Shown: positions 16,776 through 24,998 of the stretch, piece by piece
Layout of the letters: each line of letters opens with the position of its first letter
Position numbering within the stretch: position 1 is the first letter of the stretch
Assembly (NCBI GenBank): GCA_947628225.1
Contig: CANQYY010000002.1
Span: 124,001-188,000 of the forward strand
Source of the DNA: an uncultured Lachnospiraceae bacterium
GTDB taxonomy: Bacteria; Bacillota; Clostridia; Lachnospirales; Lachnospiraceae
Direction: 5' to 3'
Length of the DNA: 64,000 nucleotides
Notes under the pieces: model-generated
What the model was told of the DNA's origin: nothing
Seen by the model: only the letters and a program-made list of their open reading frames with translations
Database searches by the model: none
Position numbers and translations under genes: made by a program

Positions 16776-16804
16776 TTTACTGTTCCGCAAAAATATGATA
16801 ATAT
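16776..16804 (+). promoter_or_regulatory. Possible promoter for hydCBA
   Basis: TTTACT (16776-16781) and TAATAT (16799-16804) are separated by 17 bases in the only AT-rich gap between the two hydrogenase units. The match is moderate. If used, transcription would start about at the hairpin at 16813, placing that structure at the extreme 5' end of the mRNA. Confidence 0.4.
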
Positions 16805-16812
16805 TAAGAAAA

Positions 16813-16851
16813 ATCCGACACGATTTTTAGGCATTGTGCCGGATTTTTTTT
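16813..16851 (+). terminator. Terminator-like hairpin between hydrogenase genes
   Basis: ATCCGACAC (16813-16821) pairs with GTGCCGGAT (16836-16844) with one mismatch, followed by a run of eight T. It probably ends the transcript of the upstream hydrogenase, 66 bases after its stop. Because the candidate hydC promoter lies upstream of it, it might also act as a leader attenuator. Confidence 0.6.
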
Positions 16852-16905
16852 GCAATACGCCTCCGATGCTGTTTTACAGCCCGTCAGAGGAAAAAGGACA
16901 GAGTG

Positions 16906-17409
16906 ATGAAAGGAGAAGAGGTTTTGAGCGAACAGGAACAGGCAAAAATTGATGGGATTTTGCAGTCACATAATTATGATAAGACTCTGGTAATCGCCAT
17001 TATGCAGGAGGTACAAAAAGAGTATCATTACCTGCCGGAAGAAATTCTGAGTTATATCGCCCGTGAATTGAAGCTGAGTGAAGCAAAGATTTATGGAGTG
17101 GCGACATTTTATGAAAATTTCTCATTAAAGCCAAAAGGAAAATATGTGATAAAAATATGCGACGGTACGGCATGCCATGTAAGAAGGTCGGTACCGATCT
17201 TAGAGGAATTCAGAAAAACTCTGGGGGTCACAGAGGAAAACCCTACGACGGAGGATATGCTGTTTACTGTGGAAACCGTATCCTGTCTGGGAGCATGCGG
17301 TCTGGCGCCGGTCTGTACGGTAAATGACCATGTTCATCCGTCTATGACGCCGGAAAAAGCGAAAGAACTGATTGCAGAGTTAAAGGAGGAGGCCGCCCAT
17401 GAAAATTAA
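16906..17409 (+). CDS. hydC: NADH-dependent [FeFe]-hydrogenase subunit C (NuoE-like, [2Fe-2S])
   Basis: A 167-residue thioredoxin-fold ferredoxin subunit like NuoE. The [2Fe-2S] ligands are seen as CDGTACHV (about 85) and CLGACGLAP (about 125). It carries electrons in the HydABC complex, which in anaerobes couples NADH and reduced ferredoxin oxidation to hydrogen formation. The ATG at 16906 (after AAAGGACAGAGTG) is chosen over the frame start at 16834, which begins in the upstream hairpin; a TTG at 16924 behind AAAGGAGAAGAGG is a serious alternative. It overlaps hydB by 11 bases. Confidence 0.88.
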   Translation: MKGEEVLSEQEQAKIDGILQSHNYDKTLVIAIMQEVQKEYHYLPEEILSYIARELKLSEAKIYGVATFYENFSLKPKGKYVIKICDGTACHVRRSVPILEEFRKTLGVTEENPTTEDMLFTVETVSCLGACGLAPVCTVNDHVHPSMTPEKAKELIAELKEEAAHEN

Positions 17410-19288
17410 AAACAGAGAAGAACTGATTGCAAAGCAGGCGGAATACAGAGAATCCCTTAGCAGTCAGAGAAAGCAGATATTGATTTGTGCCGGGACCGGC
17501 TGTGTGGCCGGCGGTTCCCTGGAAATATACGCAAAAATGAAGGAGATCATTGAGTCGAAGGGGCTGAAATGCGCCCTGGTTTTGGAGAAGGATCCCCATG
17601 GGGACAGCATCGGTTTGAAAAAGAGCGGCTGTCATGGATTCTGTGAAATGGGACCGCTGCTTCGGATTGAACCGATGGGATGGCTGTATTTGAAGGTACA
17701 GGTATCGGATTGCGAAGAGATTATTGAAAAATCCATTATCGGGGATGAAGTGATCGAGCGGCTGGTCTATAAGGATGCGGAAGGAAAGCCATATGTAAAG
17801 CAGGAGGAAATTCCTTTTTACAAGCAGCAGACCCGTATCGCGCTGGAATACTGCGGGCATATCAATGCCGAGAGTATTGCCGAGTACATAGCGTTAGGGG
17901 GCTACAGCGCCGTGGCAAAGGCATTGTTTGATATGCAGCCGCAGGACATTGTGCATGAAATCACAGAGGCTGCCCTGCGCGGCCGCGGCGGCGGCGGGTT
18001 TCCAACGGGAAGGAAATGGCAGCAGGTATTAGACCAGAAATCGGATGTGAAATATGTTGTCTGTAACGGTGACGAAGGCGACCCGGGAGCTTTCATGGAC
18101 CGTTCCATGATGGAGGGCGAGCCGCACCGTGTGATTGAGGGAATGCTCATTGCGGCAATCGCTACGGGCGCGCATTATGGTTATATCTATGTAAGGGCGG
18201 AGTATCCGCTCGCCGTGGAAAGATTGCAGACTGCCATTGATAAGGCAATGGACAGAGGACTGCTGGGAAAAAATATTCTCGGTTCCGGTTTTGACTTTGA
18301 TTTGCGCATCAGCCAGGGAGCGGGCGCCTTTGTCTGCGGCGAGGGAAGCGCCCTGACGACCTCGATCGAGGGAAATAGGGGAATGCCCCGTGTAAAGCCG
18401 CCAAGAACGGTAGAGCATGGCCTGTTTGACAAGCCGACGGTATTGAATAACGTAGAAACTTTTTGCAATGTGCCGCCGATTATTTTAAACGGCGCCAAAT
18501 GGTATCAGGGATATGGGCCGGAAAATAATCACGGCACAAAGGCGTTTGCCCTGACGGGAAACGTGCAGAACACAGGCCTGATCGAGGTTCCTATGGGAAC
18601 TACCCTGCGGGAGGTTATTTTCGACATAGGCGGAGGAATTAAGGGAGGAGAGTTTAAGGCAGTTCAGATTGGAGGACCTTCCGGCGGCTGTCTGTGTATC
18701 AGCCCGACGGAGAATCATCTGGATCTGAAGCTGGACTTTGATTCTCTGAAAAAGGTAGGGGCTATGATCGGCTCCGGCGGTCTGGTTGTCATGAATGACA
18801 AAAGCTGTATGGTAGAAGTGGCAAGGTTCTTTATGAACTTTACCCAGAATGAATCCTGTGGCAAGTGTGTGCCGTGCAGGGAAGGAACCAAAAGAATGCT
18901 GGAACTTCTGACGGATATCACGGAAGGACGGGGAACCATGGAGCATATCGAGCTGCTGGAAACCTTATCGGAAACGGTATCGGCTACGGCGTTATGCGGT
19001 CTGGGAAAGACGGCGGCATCGCCGGTGGTATCGACCCTGAAATATTTTCGCGATGAATACATTGCTCATGTGGCAGATAAAAAATGTCCTGCCGGACAGT
19101 GTAAGGCGTTGACCAGCCTTCAGATAGATCCGCAGCTTTGCAAAGGTTGTACGAAGTGCGCAAAAATGTGTCCGGTTGGTGCGATTACAGGAAAAGTAAA
19201 AGAACCGCATACGATTGATACGACGAAATGTATTAAGTGCGGTGCCTGCAAAGACGGCTGTAATTTTGGCGCCGTAAAGGAAATATAG
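17399..19288 (+). CDS. hydB: NADH-dependent [FeFe]-hydrogenase subunit B (NuoF-like flavoprotein)
   Basis: A 629-residue NADH-binding flavoprotein. Order of domains: an N-terminal thioredoxin-like [2Fe-2S] domain (CAGTGC about 26, CHGFCEMGP about 82), the NuoF core with the FMN/NADH motifs RGRGGGGFPTGRKW (about 195) and NGDEGDPGAFMDR (about 225), an SLBB region, the N3-type cluster SCGKCVPCREGTKR (about 485), and two C-terminal [4Fe-4S] motifs (CKGCTKCAKMCP and CIKCGACKDGC). Residue counts are approximate. The start follows AAAGGAGGAGG. This subunit is where electron bifurcation or confurcation is thought to occur in HydABC enzymes. Confidence 0.93.
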   Translation: MKIKNREELIAKQAEYRESLSSQRKQILICAGTGCVAGGSLEIYAKMKEIIESKGLKCALVLEKDPHGDSIGLKKSGCHGFCEMGPLLRIEPMGWLYLKVQVSDCEEIIEKSIIGDEVIERLVYKDAEGKPYVKQEEIPFYKQQTRIALEYCGHINAESIAEYIALGGYSAVAKALFDMQPQDIVHEITEAALRGRGGGGFPTGRKWQQVLDQKSDVKYVVCNGDEGDPGAFMDRSMMEGEPHRVIEGMLIAAIATGAHYGYIYVRAEYPLAVERLQTAIDKAMDRGLLGKNILGSGFDFDLRISQGAGAFVCGEGSALTTSIEGNRGMPRVKPPRTVEHGLFDKPTVLNNVETFCNVPPIILNGAKWYQGYGPENNHGTKAFALTGNVQNTGLIEVPMGTTLREVIFDIGGGIKGGEFKAVQIGGPSGGCLCISPTENHLDLKLDFDSLKKVGAMIGSGGLVVMNDKSCMVEVARFFMNFTQNESCGKCVPCREGTKRMLELLTDITEGRGTMEHIELLETLSETVSATALCGLGKTAASPVVSTLKYFRDEYIAHVADKKCPAGQCKALTSLQIDPQLCKGCTKCAKMCPVGAITGKVKEPHTIDTTKCIKCGACKDGCNFGAVKEI

Positions 19289-19297
19289 GAGGTAAAA

Positions 19298-21037
19298 ATG
19301 GCTAAGAACAGTAAATACATGATAATTGACGGTATTCGCGCAGAGTTTACCGATGAAAAAAACATTTTGCAGGTCATTCATAAGGTGGGAATCCATGTCC
19401 CCACATTTTGTTACTATTCGGATATGTCCATTTATGGTGCCTGCCGTATGTGTGTGGTGGAAGATGAAAGGGGAAACATAGTGGCATCCTGTTCGACTCC
19501 GCCGAGGGACAAGATGGTAATCCGTACGAACACGGGCCGTCTGCATGATTATCGAAAAATGATACTGGAACTTTTACTGGCATCCCATTGCCGTGATTGT
19601 ACCATTTGCGAAAAGAACGGAAACTGCCGCCTGCAGATGCTGGCCTCCCGTTTCCGTCTTACGGATGTCCGTTTCCCGAATACTCATCCCGAGAGAATGA
19701 TTGACGACTCCTCGAAGGCGATTGTCCGAGATCCGAGTAAATGTATTCTCTGCGGCGACTGCGTTCGCATGTGTAATGAAGTACAGCATGTAGGAGCGAT
19801 TGATTTTGCCAACCGCGGGGCGGATATGATTGTTACGCCGGCATTTAACCGGAAGATCGCAGAAACGGATTGCGTCAACTGCGGTCAGTGCGCGGCGGTA
19901 TGCCCGACGGCAGCGATCACGATTAAAAAGGATTTAAGAGCGGTATGGAAAGCTCTTTACGAGCCGAATAAGAGAGTAGTCGTCCAGGTGGCGCCGGCAG
20001 TCCGCGTGGCGATTGGGGAAGAATTTGGGCTTAATCCGGGGAAAAATTCCATCGGCAAAATTTTTACTGCCCTGCGTATGATAGGATTTGATACGGTATT
20101 TGATACGAGCGTAGGCGCCGATTTAACTATTGTAGAAGAAGCGGCAGAACTGGTCCGCAAGCTGCAGGACGGCGACAAGGACAGGAAAAAATATCCGGAG
20201 GGAAATAAATTTCCTCTGTTTACCTCCTGTTGTCCGGGCTGGGTGCGCTTTGCAGAAACCAAACATCCGGATCTTATGCCCTATGTTTCTTCCTGCAAAT
20301 CTCCGATGGAGATGTTTGGCGCAGTGATAAAAGAATACTATAAACCGGCGGATAAGGAAGCGGGGATTGAAACGGTTTCCGTTGCCGTTATGCCATGCGT
20401 GGCCAAGAAGTACGAGGCTTCCCGCGAGGAATTTATAAGAGAGGATGTTCCGGATGTGGATTATGTTATTACCACCAAGGAATTGATCCGCATGATCAAA
20501 GAGCTGGGGATTCAGTTTAATGAAATTGAGCCAAGTTCGCCGGATATGCCGTTCAGCATCTCCTCCGGCGCCGGCGTCATCTTTGGCGTGACCGGTGGCG
20601 TGACAGAGGCGGCGCTCCGCCATGTGGCAGATAAAGATAACCAGACCCTCAGAGATTTGGAATATTCCGGCATTCGCGGCATGGAGGGCGTCAAGGTTGC
20701 CGAGGTAGAAATCGGCGGACGAAATCTTCGGATTGGCGTTGTGAACGGTCTGGGGAATGCCGATGACTTAATTGAAAAAATCCGCGCGGGAGAGGAGCAT
20801 TTTGATTTCGTCGAAGTGATGGCCTGTCCATATGGATGTATCGGCGGCGCCGGTCAGCCGTTTGGGTATCAGATTGTCAAACAGGAACGCGCCCAGGGAA
20901 TGTATAAGGCGGATAAATCTGCTATTATTAAGCGCTCGGAGGAAAATCCGGTTGTCAGCCAGTTATATGAAACCGGCGTGCTGAAGGGACGGAGCCATGA
21001 ACTGCTGCATGTAAATTATGTAAAGGAAAGCGAATGA
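19298..21037 (+). CDS. hydA: NADH-dependent [FeFe]-hydrogenase catalytic subunit A
   Basis: A 579-residue catalytic subunit of the trimeric hydrogenase. The N-terminus has a [2Fe-2S] plant-type domain (CYYSDMSIYGACRMC, about 33-48), then a His-ligated [4Fe-4S] site (HCRDCTICEKNGNC, about 97-110), then two [4Fe-4S] clusters (CILCGDCVRMC and CVNCGQCAAVC). The H-cluster signatures are all standard: TSCCPGW (about 310), PCVAKKYE (about 368) and MACPYGCIGGAGQP (about 508). It is 9 bases after hydB with an AGGAGG ribosome site. It ends the operon at the terminator at 21066. The maturases HydE, HydF and HydG are not in the window. Confidence 0.95.
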   Translation: MAKNSKYMIIDGIRAEFTDEKNILQVIHKVGIHVPTFCYYSDMSIYGACRMCVVEDERGNIVASCSTPPRDKMVIRTNTGRLHDYRKMILELLLASHCRDCTICEKNGNCRLQMLASRFRLTDVRFPNTHPERMIDDSSKAIVRDPSKCILCGDCVRMCNEVQHVGAIDFANRGADMIVTPAFNRKIAETDCVNCGQCAAVCPTAAITIKKDLRAVWKALYEPNKRVVVQVAPAVRVAIGEEFGLNPGKNSIGKIFTALRMIGFDTVFDTSVGADLTIVEEAAELVRKLQDGDKDRKKYPEGNKFPLFTSCCPGWVRFAETKHPDLMPYVSSCKSPMEMFGAVIKEYYKPADKEAGIETVSVAVMPCVAKKYEASREEFIREDVPDVDYVITTKELIRMIKELGIQFNEIEPSSPDMPFSISSGAGVIFGVTGGVTEAALRHVADKDNQTLRDLEYSGIRGMEGVKVAEVEIGGRNLRIGVVNGLGNADDLIEKIRAGEEHFDFVEVMACPYGCIGGAGQPFGYQIVKQERAQGMYKADKSAIIKRSEENPVVSQLYETGVLKGRSHELLHVNYVKESE

Positions 21038-21065
21038 TTTTCGCATGCCGGAGGTAACGGCATTG

Positions 21066-21120
21066 GCAAGAGTACCGCTCAATAACGGAGTTTCACTGTT
21101 GGGCGGTGCTCTTTTCTTGC
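21066..21120 (+). terminator. Terminator of the hydrogenase operon
   Basis: GAGTACCGCTCAA (21070-21082) pairs with TTGGGCGGTGCTC (21099-21111), 13 pairs including G-U, and the stem is extended by GGCAAG/CTTGCC on the outside. The T-rich stretch follows. Between here and the promoter at 21224 I see only AT-rich sequence with no gene. Confidence 0.85.
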
Positions 21121-21223
21121 CGATATTGAAAAGGATTTATGATAAAAAATGAAAAAAATGGCGCGCAGCTATGAAACCGATTTTATGTTTTCGGATTATT
21201 GCGGATGCGGATTTTCTAAAAAT

Positions 21224-21252
21224 TTGCATAATTCCCATATTTATAGTATAAT
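21224..21252 (+). promoter_or_regulatory. Sigma-A promoter for the GHL10-like gene
   Basis: TTGCAT (21224-21229), 17-base spacer, TATAAT (21247-21252). The leader to the ATG at 21344 is about 85 bases and AT-rich, without a clear structure. Confidence 0.7.
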
Positions 21253-21343
21253 TAGAAAATGTATTTTTGGATTTTTTACATAAAATAATAGAAAGTATTT
21301 TTTATTTTATGGGAAGACCAATGAAAAGAAAGAATAGAGGTGT

Positions 21344-22651
21344 ATGATGGTGAAACGTCTTTTTTTAATGCTGGCAGTCATTTTGATTGCGGGGACGTTA
21401 GGGCTGGGAGAAGGAAAGAAGGCACAGGCGGGTTCTTACAGTGTCCGCGGAGTGTGGGTATCGTGTTTTGAGTACAAAAGTGTTGGCTTGTGTACAAAAT
21501 CAGAGAAACAGTTCCGTGCCAATGCCAATAAATTGTTTTATAATATTAAGGCAAGCGGGTGTAATACGGTATATTTCCATGTGCGTGCCTTTGATGATGC
21601 GATTTATCCATCCTCTTCCTTTCCCTGGAGTAAATACCTTTTAAATAAAGGGGCGGCTCCTTCCTTTGACCCGTTGAAAATATTAATTTCCTATGCCCAT
21701 AAATATGGCCTTCAGTTTCATGCCTGGATGAATCCTTACCGTGTAACCTATAAAAAGGTGTTGGATCCGGCAAAGGCGTCAACCACGGAGAGGATAGTAA
21801 GCCAGGTAAGGGAAATAATTAACCGGTATTCCGTAGACGGAATCCATTTTGACGATTATTTTTACCCTACGAATGAAAAAAAATATAATAAAGTAAAAAA
21901 AGAAAAACGCATGGCAAATATAAACGCCATGGTTATGCGGGTATATAATACGATAAAGGCAAAGAAGAAAAAACTGCAGTTTGGCATCAGCCCGGCAGGA
22001 GATGTGAGCTATTGTGAAAAGATCGGCGCCGATGTCAAAACCTGGATGAGTAAAAAAGGCTATGTTGATTATATTATTCCCCAGATTTATTGGTCGAACA
22101 ACTATCTTTTGCATGGGAAAAAGACAGCGATGTTCGATGAGCGGTTTGCGAAATGGCAGTCCTTAAACAAGAGGGATGTCCCGATGTATATCGGGCTGGC
22201 GCTATACAAAGCCGGAGAACGGCTGAAACCGGACCCGGGCTGGAAAAAGTCCAGTTATAATATTGCAACGCAGTTAGACAGGATAAAAGCGGGGAACAGT
22301 GAGGGTTATGCTCTTTTCAGCTACACGGATCTATACCGCTCCGGAGCTGCCAAAGAGGTGCGGCATTATTTGTCAAAAATTATGTCCCTGAAGCTGAATA
22401 AGAAAAAGAAGACGATCCGCGCCGGCAAAAAATTTAAATTAAAGGCGTCTGTCAGCCCGCTTCGCTGTCAGAAAAAAATAAAATGGAAATCTTCGAATAA
22501 GAAAAAAGCTACGGTAACCAAAAAAGGTGTTGTAAAAGCGAAAAAAAAGGGAAAAGTAAAAATTTACGCCTATTGCGGCAGTATAAAAAAATGCTGTGTT
22601 GTGAAGATAGGGGCAAAGAAAAAAAAGAAGAAAAAATCCAGAAAAAAATAA
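21344..22651 (+). CDS. Secreted glycosyl-hydrolase-like protein (GHL10/DUF187) with C-terminal Ig-like domain
   Basis: A 435-residue secreted protein. A signal peptide covers residues 1-30 (cleavage near KKAQAG). The TIM-barrel-like GHL10 domain spans about 35-345, with RGVWVSCFEY at its start, the conserved FHVRAFDDAIYPS, AWMNPYR and SVDGIHFDDYFYP segments, the paired acidic residues of the latter being candidate catalytic residues. Residues about 345-425 form a bacterial Ig-like (BIG2) domain, pattern IKWKSSNKKKATVTKKGVV, probably for wall or polysaccharide binding. The C-terminus is extremely Lys-rich. It likely acts on envelope glycans such as peptidoglycan; the family's exact activity is largely undefined. 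Confidence 0.82.
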   Translation: MMVKRLFLMLAVILIAGTLGLGEGKKAQAGSYSVRGVWVSCFEYKSVGLCTKSEKQFRANANKLFYNIKASGCNTVYFHVRAFDDAIYPSSSFPWSKYLLNKGAAPSFDPLKILISYAHKYGLQFHAWMNPYRVTYKKVLDPAKASTTERIVSQVREIINRYSVDGIHFDDYFYPTNEKKYNKVKKEKRMANINAMVMRVYNTIKAKKKKLQFGISPAGDVSYCEKIGADVKTWMSKKGYVDYIIPQIYWSNNYLLHGKKTAMFDERFAKWQSLNKRDVPMYIGLALYKAGERLKPDPGWKKSSYNIATQLDRIKAGNSEGYALFSYTDLYRSGAAKEVRHYLSKIMSLKLNKKKKTIRAGKKFKLKASVSPLRCQKKIKWKSSNKKKATVTKKGVVKAKKKGKVKIYAYCGSIKKCCVVKIGAKKKKKKKSRKK

Positions 22652-22681
22652 AGAGTATTTTATGTTTCAGGGGGATAAAAC

Positions 22682-23215
22682 GTGATTGAATGGCTGGATC
22701 ATACAGTGCTGGATTTCTTTTTAGATATTAGAAATCCGATGCTTACGCCCTTAATGAGATTTTTTTCCGTAATTGGGGAGGGCGGAGCTGTCTGGATTGC
22801 GGCAGCGGCGGTTCTGCTGCTGTTTCGGCAGACCAGGAAGGCGGGGCTTGCGGTTTCCCTGGCATTGATTTTTTGCCTGCTGGCGGGAAATGTTTTATTA
22901 AAAAATATAATAGCCAGGCCAAGACCGTGCTGGCGGCATCCGGAGGTAGAGATGCTGATAGCGGCGCCCGGAGATTTTTCCTTCCCATCCGGACATACGA
23001 TGTCGTCTTTTGCAGCAGCAACAGGGATTTTTCTCTGGGATAAAAGATGGGGGATTGCCGCGGTAACCGGAGCTGTTATGATTGCCCTTTCCCGACTGTA
23101 TTTCTATGTACATTACCCTACGGACGTACTGGCGGGAGCAGTATTTGGCGTGGGAATAGGGCTTTTGGCGTCTGTCTTGCTGCGCGCCTGTGAAAGACGG
23201 CGAAAATCATATTAG
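22682..23215 (+). CDS. PAP2-family membrane phosphatase
   Basis: A 177-residue membrane phosphatase of the PAP2 superfamily, which removes phosphate from lipids such as phosphatidate, or undecaprenyl pyrophosphate. The three signature blocks are present: KNIIARPRPC (about 75), SFPSGHTMSSF (about 102) and YPTDVLAG (about 143). Five to six membrane helices fit the family. The start is GTG at 22682 behind CAGGGGG. It lies 30 bases after the GHL10-like gene and may be cotranscribed, supporting a role in lipid-carrier or envelope recycling. Confidence 0.88.
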   Translation: MIEWLDHTVLDFFLDIRNPMLTPLMRFFSVIGEGGAVWIAAAAVLLLFRQTRKAGLAVSLALIFCLLAGNVLLKNIIARPRPCWRHPEVEMLIAAPGDFSFPSGHTMSSFAAATGIFLWDKRWGIAAVTGAVMIALSRLYFYVHYPTDVLAGAVFGVGIGLLASVLLRACERRRKSY

Positions 23216-23267
23216 AGAAAAGGAATCTTATATTACATCGGATAGGTGTAGTAGAACGGAGGAAAAA

Positions 23268-24770
23268 ATGGAAAAAAAGAAGATTGGGAAAATCAGAGTA
23301 CTTATCGCAGCAGTTGTTTTTATAATTTTTGCAGCTTCTGTCGGGGTAGTACTGGCAGCCTGTGGAGTTTTTTCATCAGATAAGGAAAAGGCTTTTGAGC
23401 TTTTATCCCAGGCAACGGAACGGTTGAATGATTCAGCAGTAGGAGAGTATCTGGGAATGGAGCAGCTTGCGGAGTCTTTAAAAGAAAAACCGAGCATGGT
23501 AAATGTAAAACTGTCAGACCTTGATCTGGATAAGAGGCTGGCGCCCGAAAAAATTGATTTATCGGAATTTACCCTCGAATATAGCAACCGTTATGATGTG
23601 AAGGCGCAGAAGGTAAAAATGGATATGAGCCTTGCCAGAGGAAGCAGTAAACTATCCCTGGATCTTTATGGGGACAAGGATAAAATGGTAGCAGCCGTAC
23701 CAGAGTTAATAAACGGAAAGGCATTTTGTTTTTCCACGGAAACGCTTCAGTCATTTTCTCCCAATACAAATAATGCGAACCTTCCTGCAGAGGACGTAAG
23801 GCAGTTTGAGGAAGATCTGACGAAATTTTTGAAAGAGGAGATGGAAAAGCTGAAGGAGGATGTTTCCTGTGATGAGATGGATAATGGAAAAGAGGGCTAT
23901 CAGGTAACAATCACCAAGGAATCCATGGATATGATAATAAGTGATTTTACTGCCTTTATGGAGGGCCAGACAAAAATAACAGACAGTATAAACCGTTACA
24001 TGCGCGCGATAATATATACGCAGCAGCAGCGCGGGATTACCGATAGCGGCGCCAATCAATTTGATTTTATGAGCAGTTTAAAGGACATTTCCCAAAAGCT
24101 GTCCCAGTACACGCAGGATTTTACTTTTGAGGTTTATGGAGAGAACGGCAATCTGACCGAACTGAAAACCTCCGGAAATGTCAGGGACGTTCCGATAACG
24201 GTTTCTCTTACTTTTCAGGGAGAACCCGGGAATTCTACGGCAATCCTGCAGATTGCCAATACTGCGCCGGAAGAAACCGAAGAGGTAGCGGTTACGGTTA
24301 TGAAGAAAAGCATGACAGGGGAAACGCTGGAGGATTCCCTGTCTGTGGATGTATCTGTGAGAGGCTCCTCGGTCGGTACCGTGTCGCTGACAGAGAACTT
24401 TACAAAGGCGGATAATGCGTATTCCTGTACGGCGGATGTATCGGCGCCGGGCGGGGAAACGGCAAAATTGAAGCTAATCGGCTCTGTAAAGGATTTAAAG
24501 CCGGGAAGCTATGTTGATTTTATTTTAGACGATGTTTCCCTGACAACGGTAGACAGTACGAAGGTCGGTACGAAGCTCTTTTCTTTATCTGCCGATATTA
24601 AAATCGGCGAAATGGATGGAAATATGGAACCGCCGGAGGGAGAAGCCGTTGAAGTTAAGAGTCTGGCGGATCTTACCCCTTATGCGGTACAGTTCCAGAC
24701 AGGCATATCGAAAATAATGTACGACTGGGGAATTTTTTCCCCGCTTGCCCCCGGACTGGATCATATATAG
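23268..24770 (+). CDS. Predicted membrane-anchored lipoprotein of unknown function
   Basis: A 500-residue exported protein. The ATG at 23268 behind an excellent GGAGG site is chosen over the longer frame from 23190, which overlaps the PAP2 gene. The N-terminus is basic, followed by a hydrophobic core and VVLAACG, which reads as a lipobox with Cys at about 32. The rest is acidic and beta-rich, with two similar-looking halves each resembling an amphipathic lipoprotein-like sheet (about 60-250 and 290-470). I do not recognise a catalytic motif. Comparable large lipoproteins of unknown function are common in Lachnospiraceae. Position suggests envelope function only. Confidence 0.65.
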   Translation: MEKKKIGKIRVLIAAVVFIIFAASVGVVLAACGVFSSDKEKAFELLSQATERLNDSAVGEYLGMEQLAESLKEKPSMVNVKLSDLDLDKRLAPEKIDLSEFTLEYSNRYDVKAQKVKMDMSLARGSSKLSLDLYGDKDKMVAAVPELINGKAFCFSTETLQSFSPNTNNANLPAEDVRQFEEDLTKFLKEEMEKLKEDVSCDEMDNGKEGYQVTITKESMDMIISDFTAFMEGQTKITDSINRYMRAIIYTQQQRGITDSGANQFDFMSSLKDISQKLSQYTQDFTFEVYGENGNLTELKTSGNVRDVPITVSLTFQGEPGNSTAILQIANTAPEETEEVAVTVMKKSMTGETLEDSLSVDVSVRGSSVGTVSLTENFTKADNAYSCTADVSAPGGETAKLKLIGSVKDLKPGSYVDFILDDVSLTTVDSTKVGTKLFSLSADIKIGEMDGNMEPPEGEAVEVKSLADLTPYAVQFQTGISKIMYDWGIFSPLAPGLDHI

Positions 24771-24813
24771 GGGATAAATAATATCGGCTTACTCAGAGAA
24801 CAGAGAGGTGGAA

Positions 24814-24987
24814 ATGGTAACAGATTGTGAGTTTTGTGCATTTTATGTCTATGATGAGGAAGGATACGGAGAATGCGAAGTAAATCTGGACGAGGATGAA
24901 ATGGCGCGTTTTCTCAGTTCTTCCCATGAGTTCTGTCCGTATTACCAGACAGATGATGAATATAAGATTGTAAGAAAGCAAAACTAA
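24814..24987 (+). CDS. DUF6472-family micro-protein
   Basis: A 57-residue acidic protein with an AGAGAGGTGG ribosome site. It contains four Cys in two groups (CEFC at 5-8, then C21 and C41) and the block CEVNLDEDEMARFLSSS, which I recognise as the DUF6472 family, widespread in Lachnospiraceae. The spacing of the Cys residues suggests a small metal-binding or redox fold, but no function is established. It lies 43 bases after the lipoprotein gene and 11 before the M15 peptidase gene, so it is probably cotranscribed with both. Confidence 0.75.
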   Translation: MVTDCEFCAFYVYDEEGYGECEVNLDEDEMARFLSSSHEFCPYYQTDDEYKIVRKQN

Positions 24988-24998
24988 AGGAAAAAGCG

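Noticed and set aside
16748..16905. Rex operator before hydC
   Set aside because: I found no TTGTTAA/TTAACAA-type palindrome in the gap.
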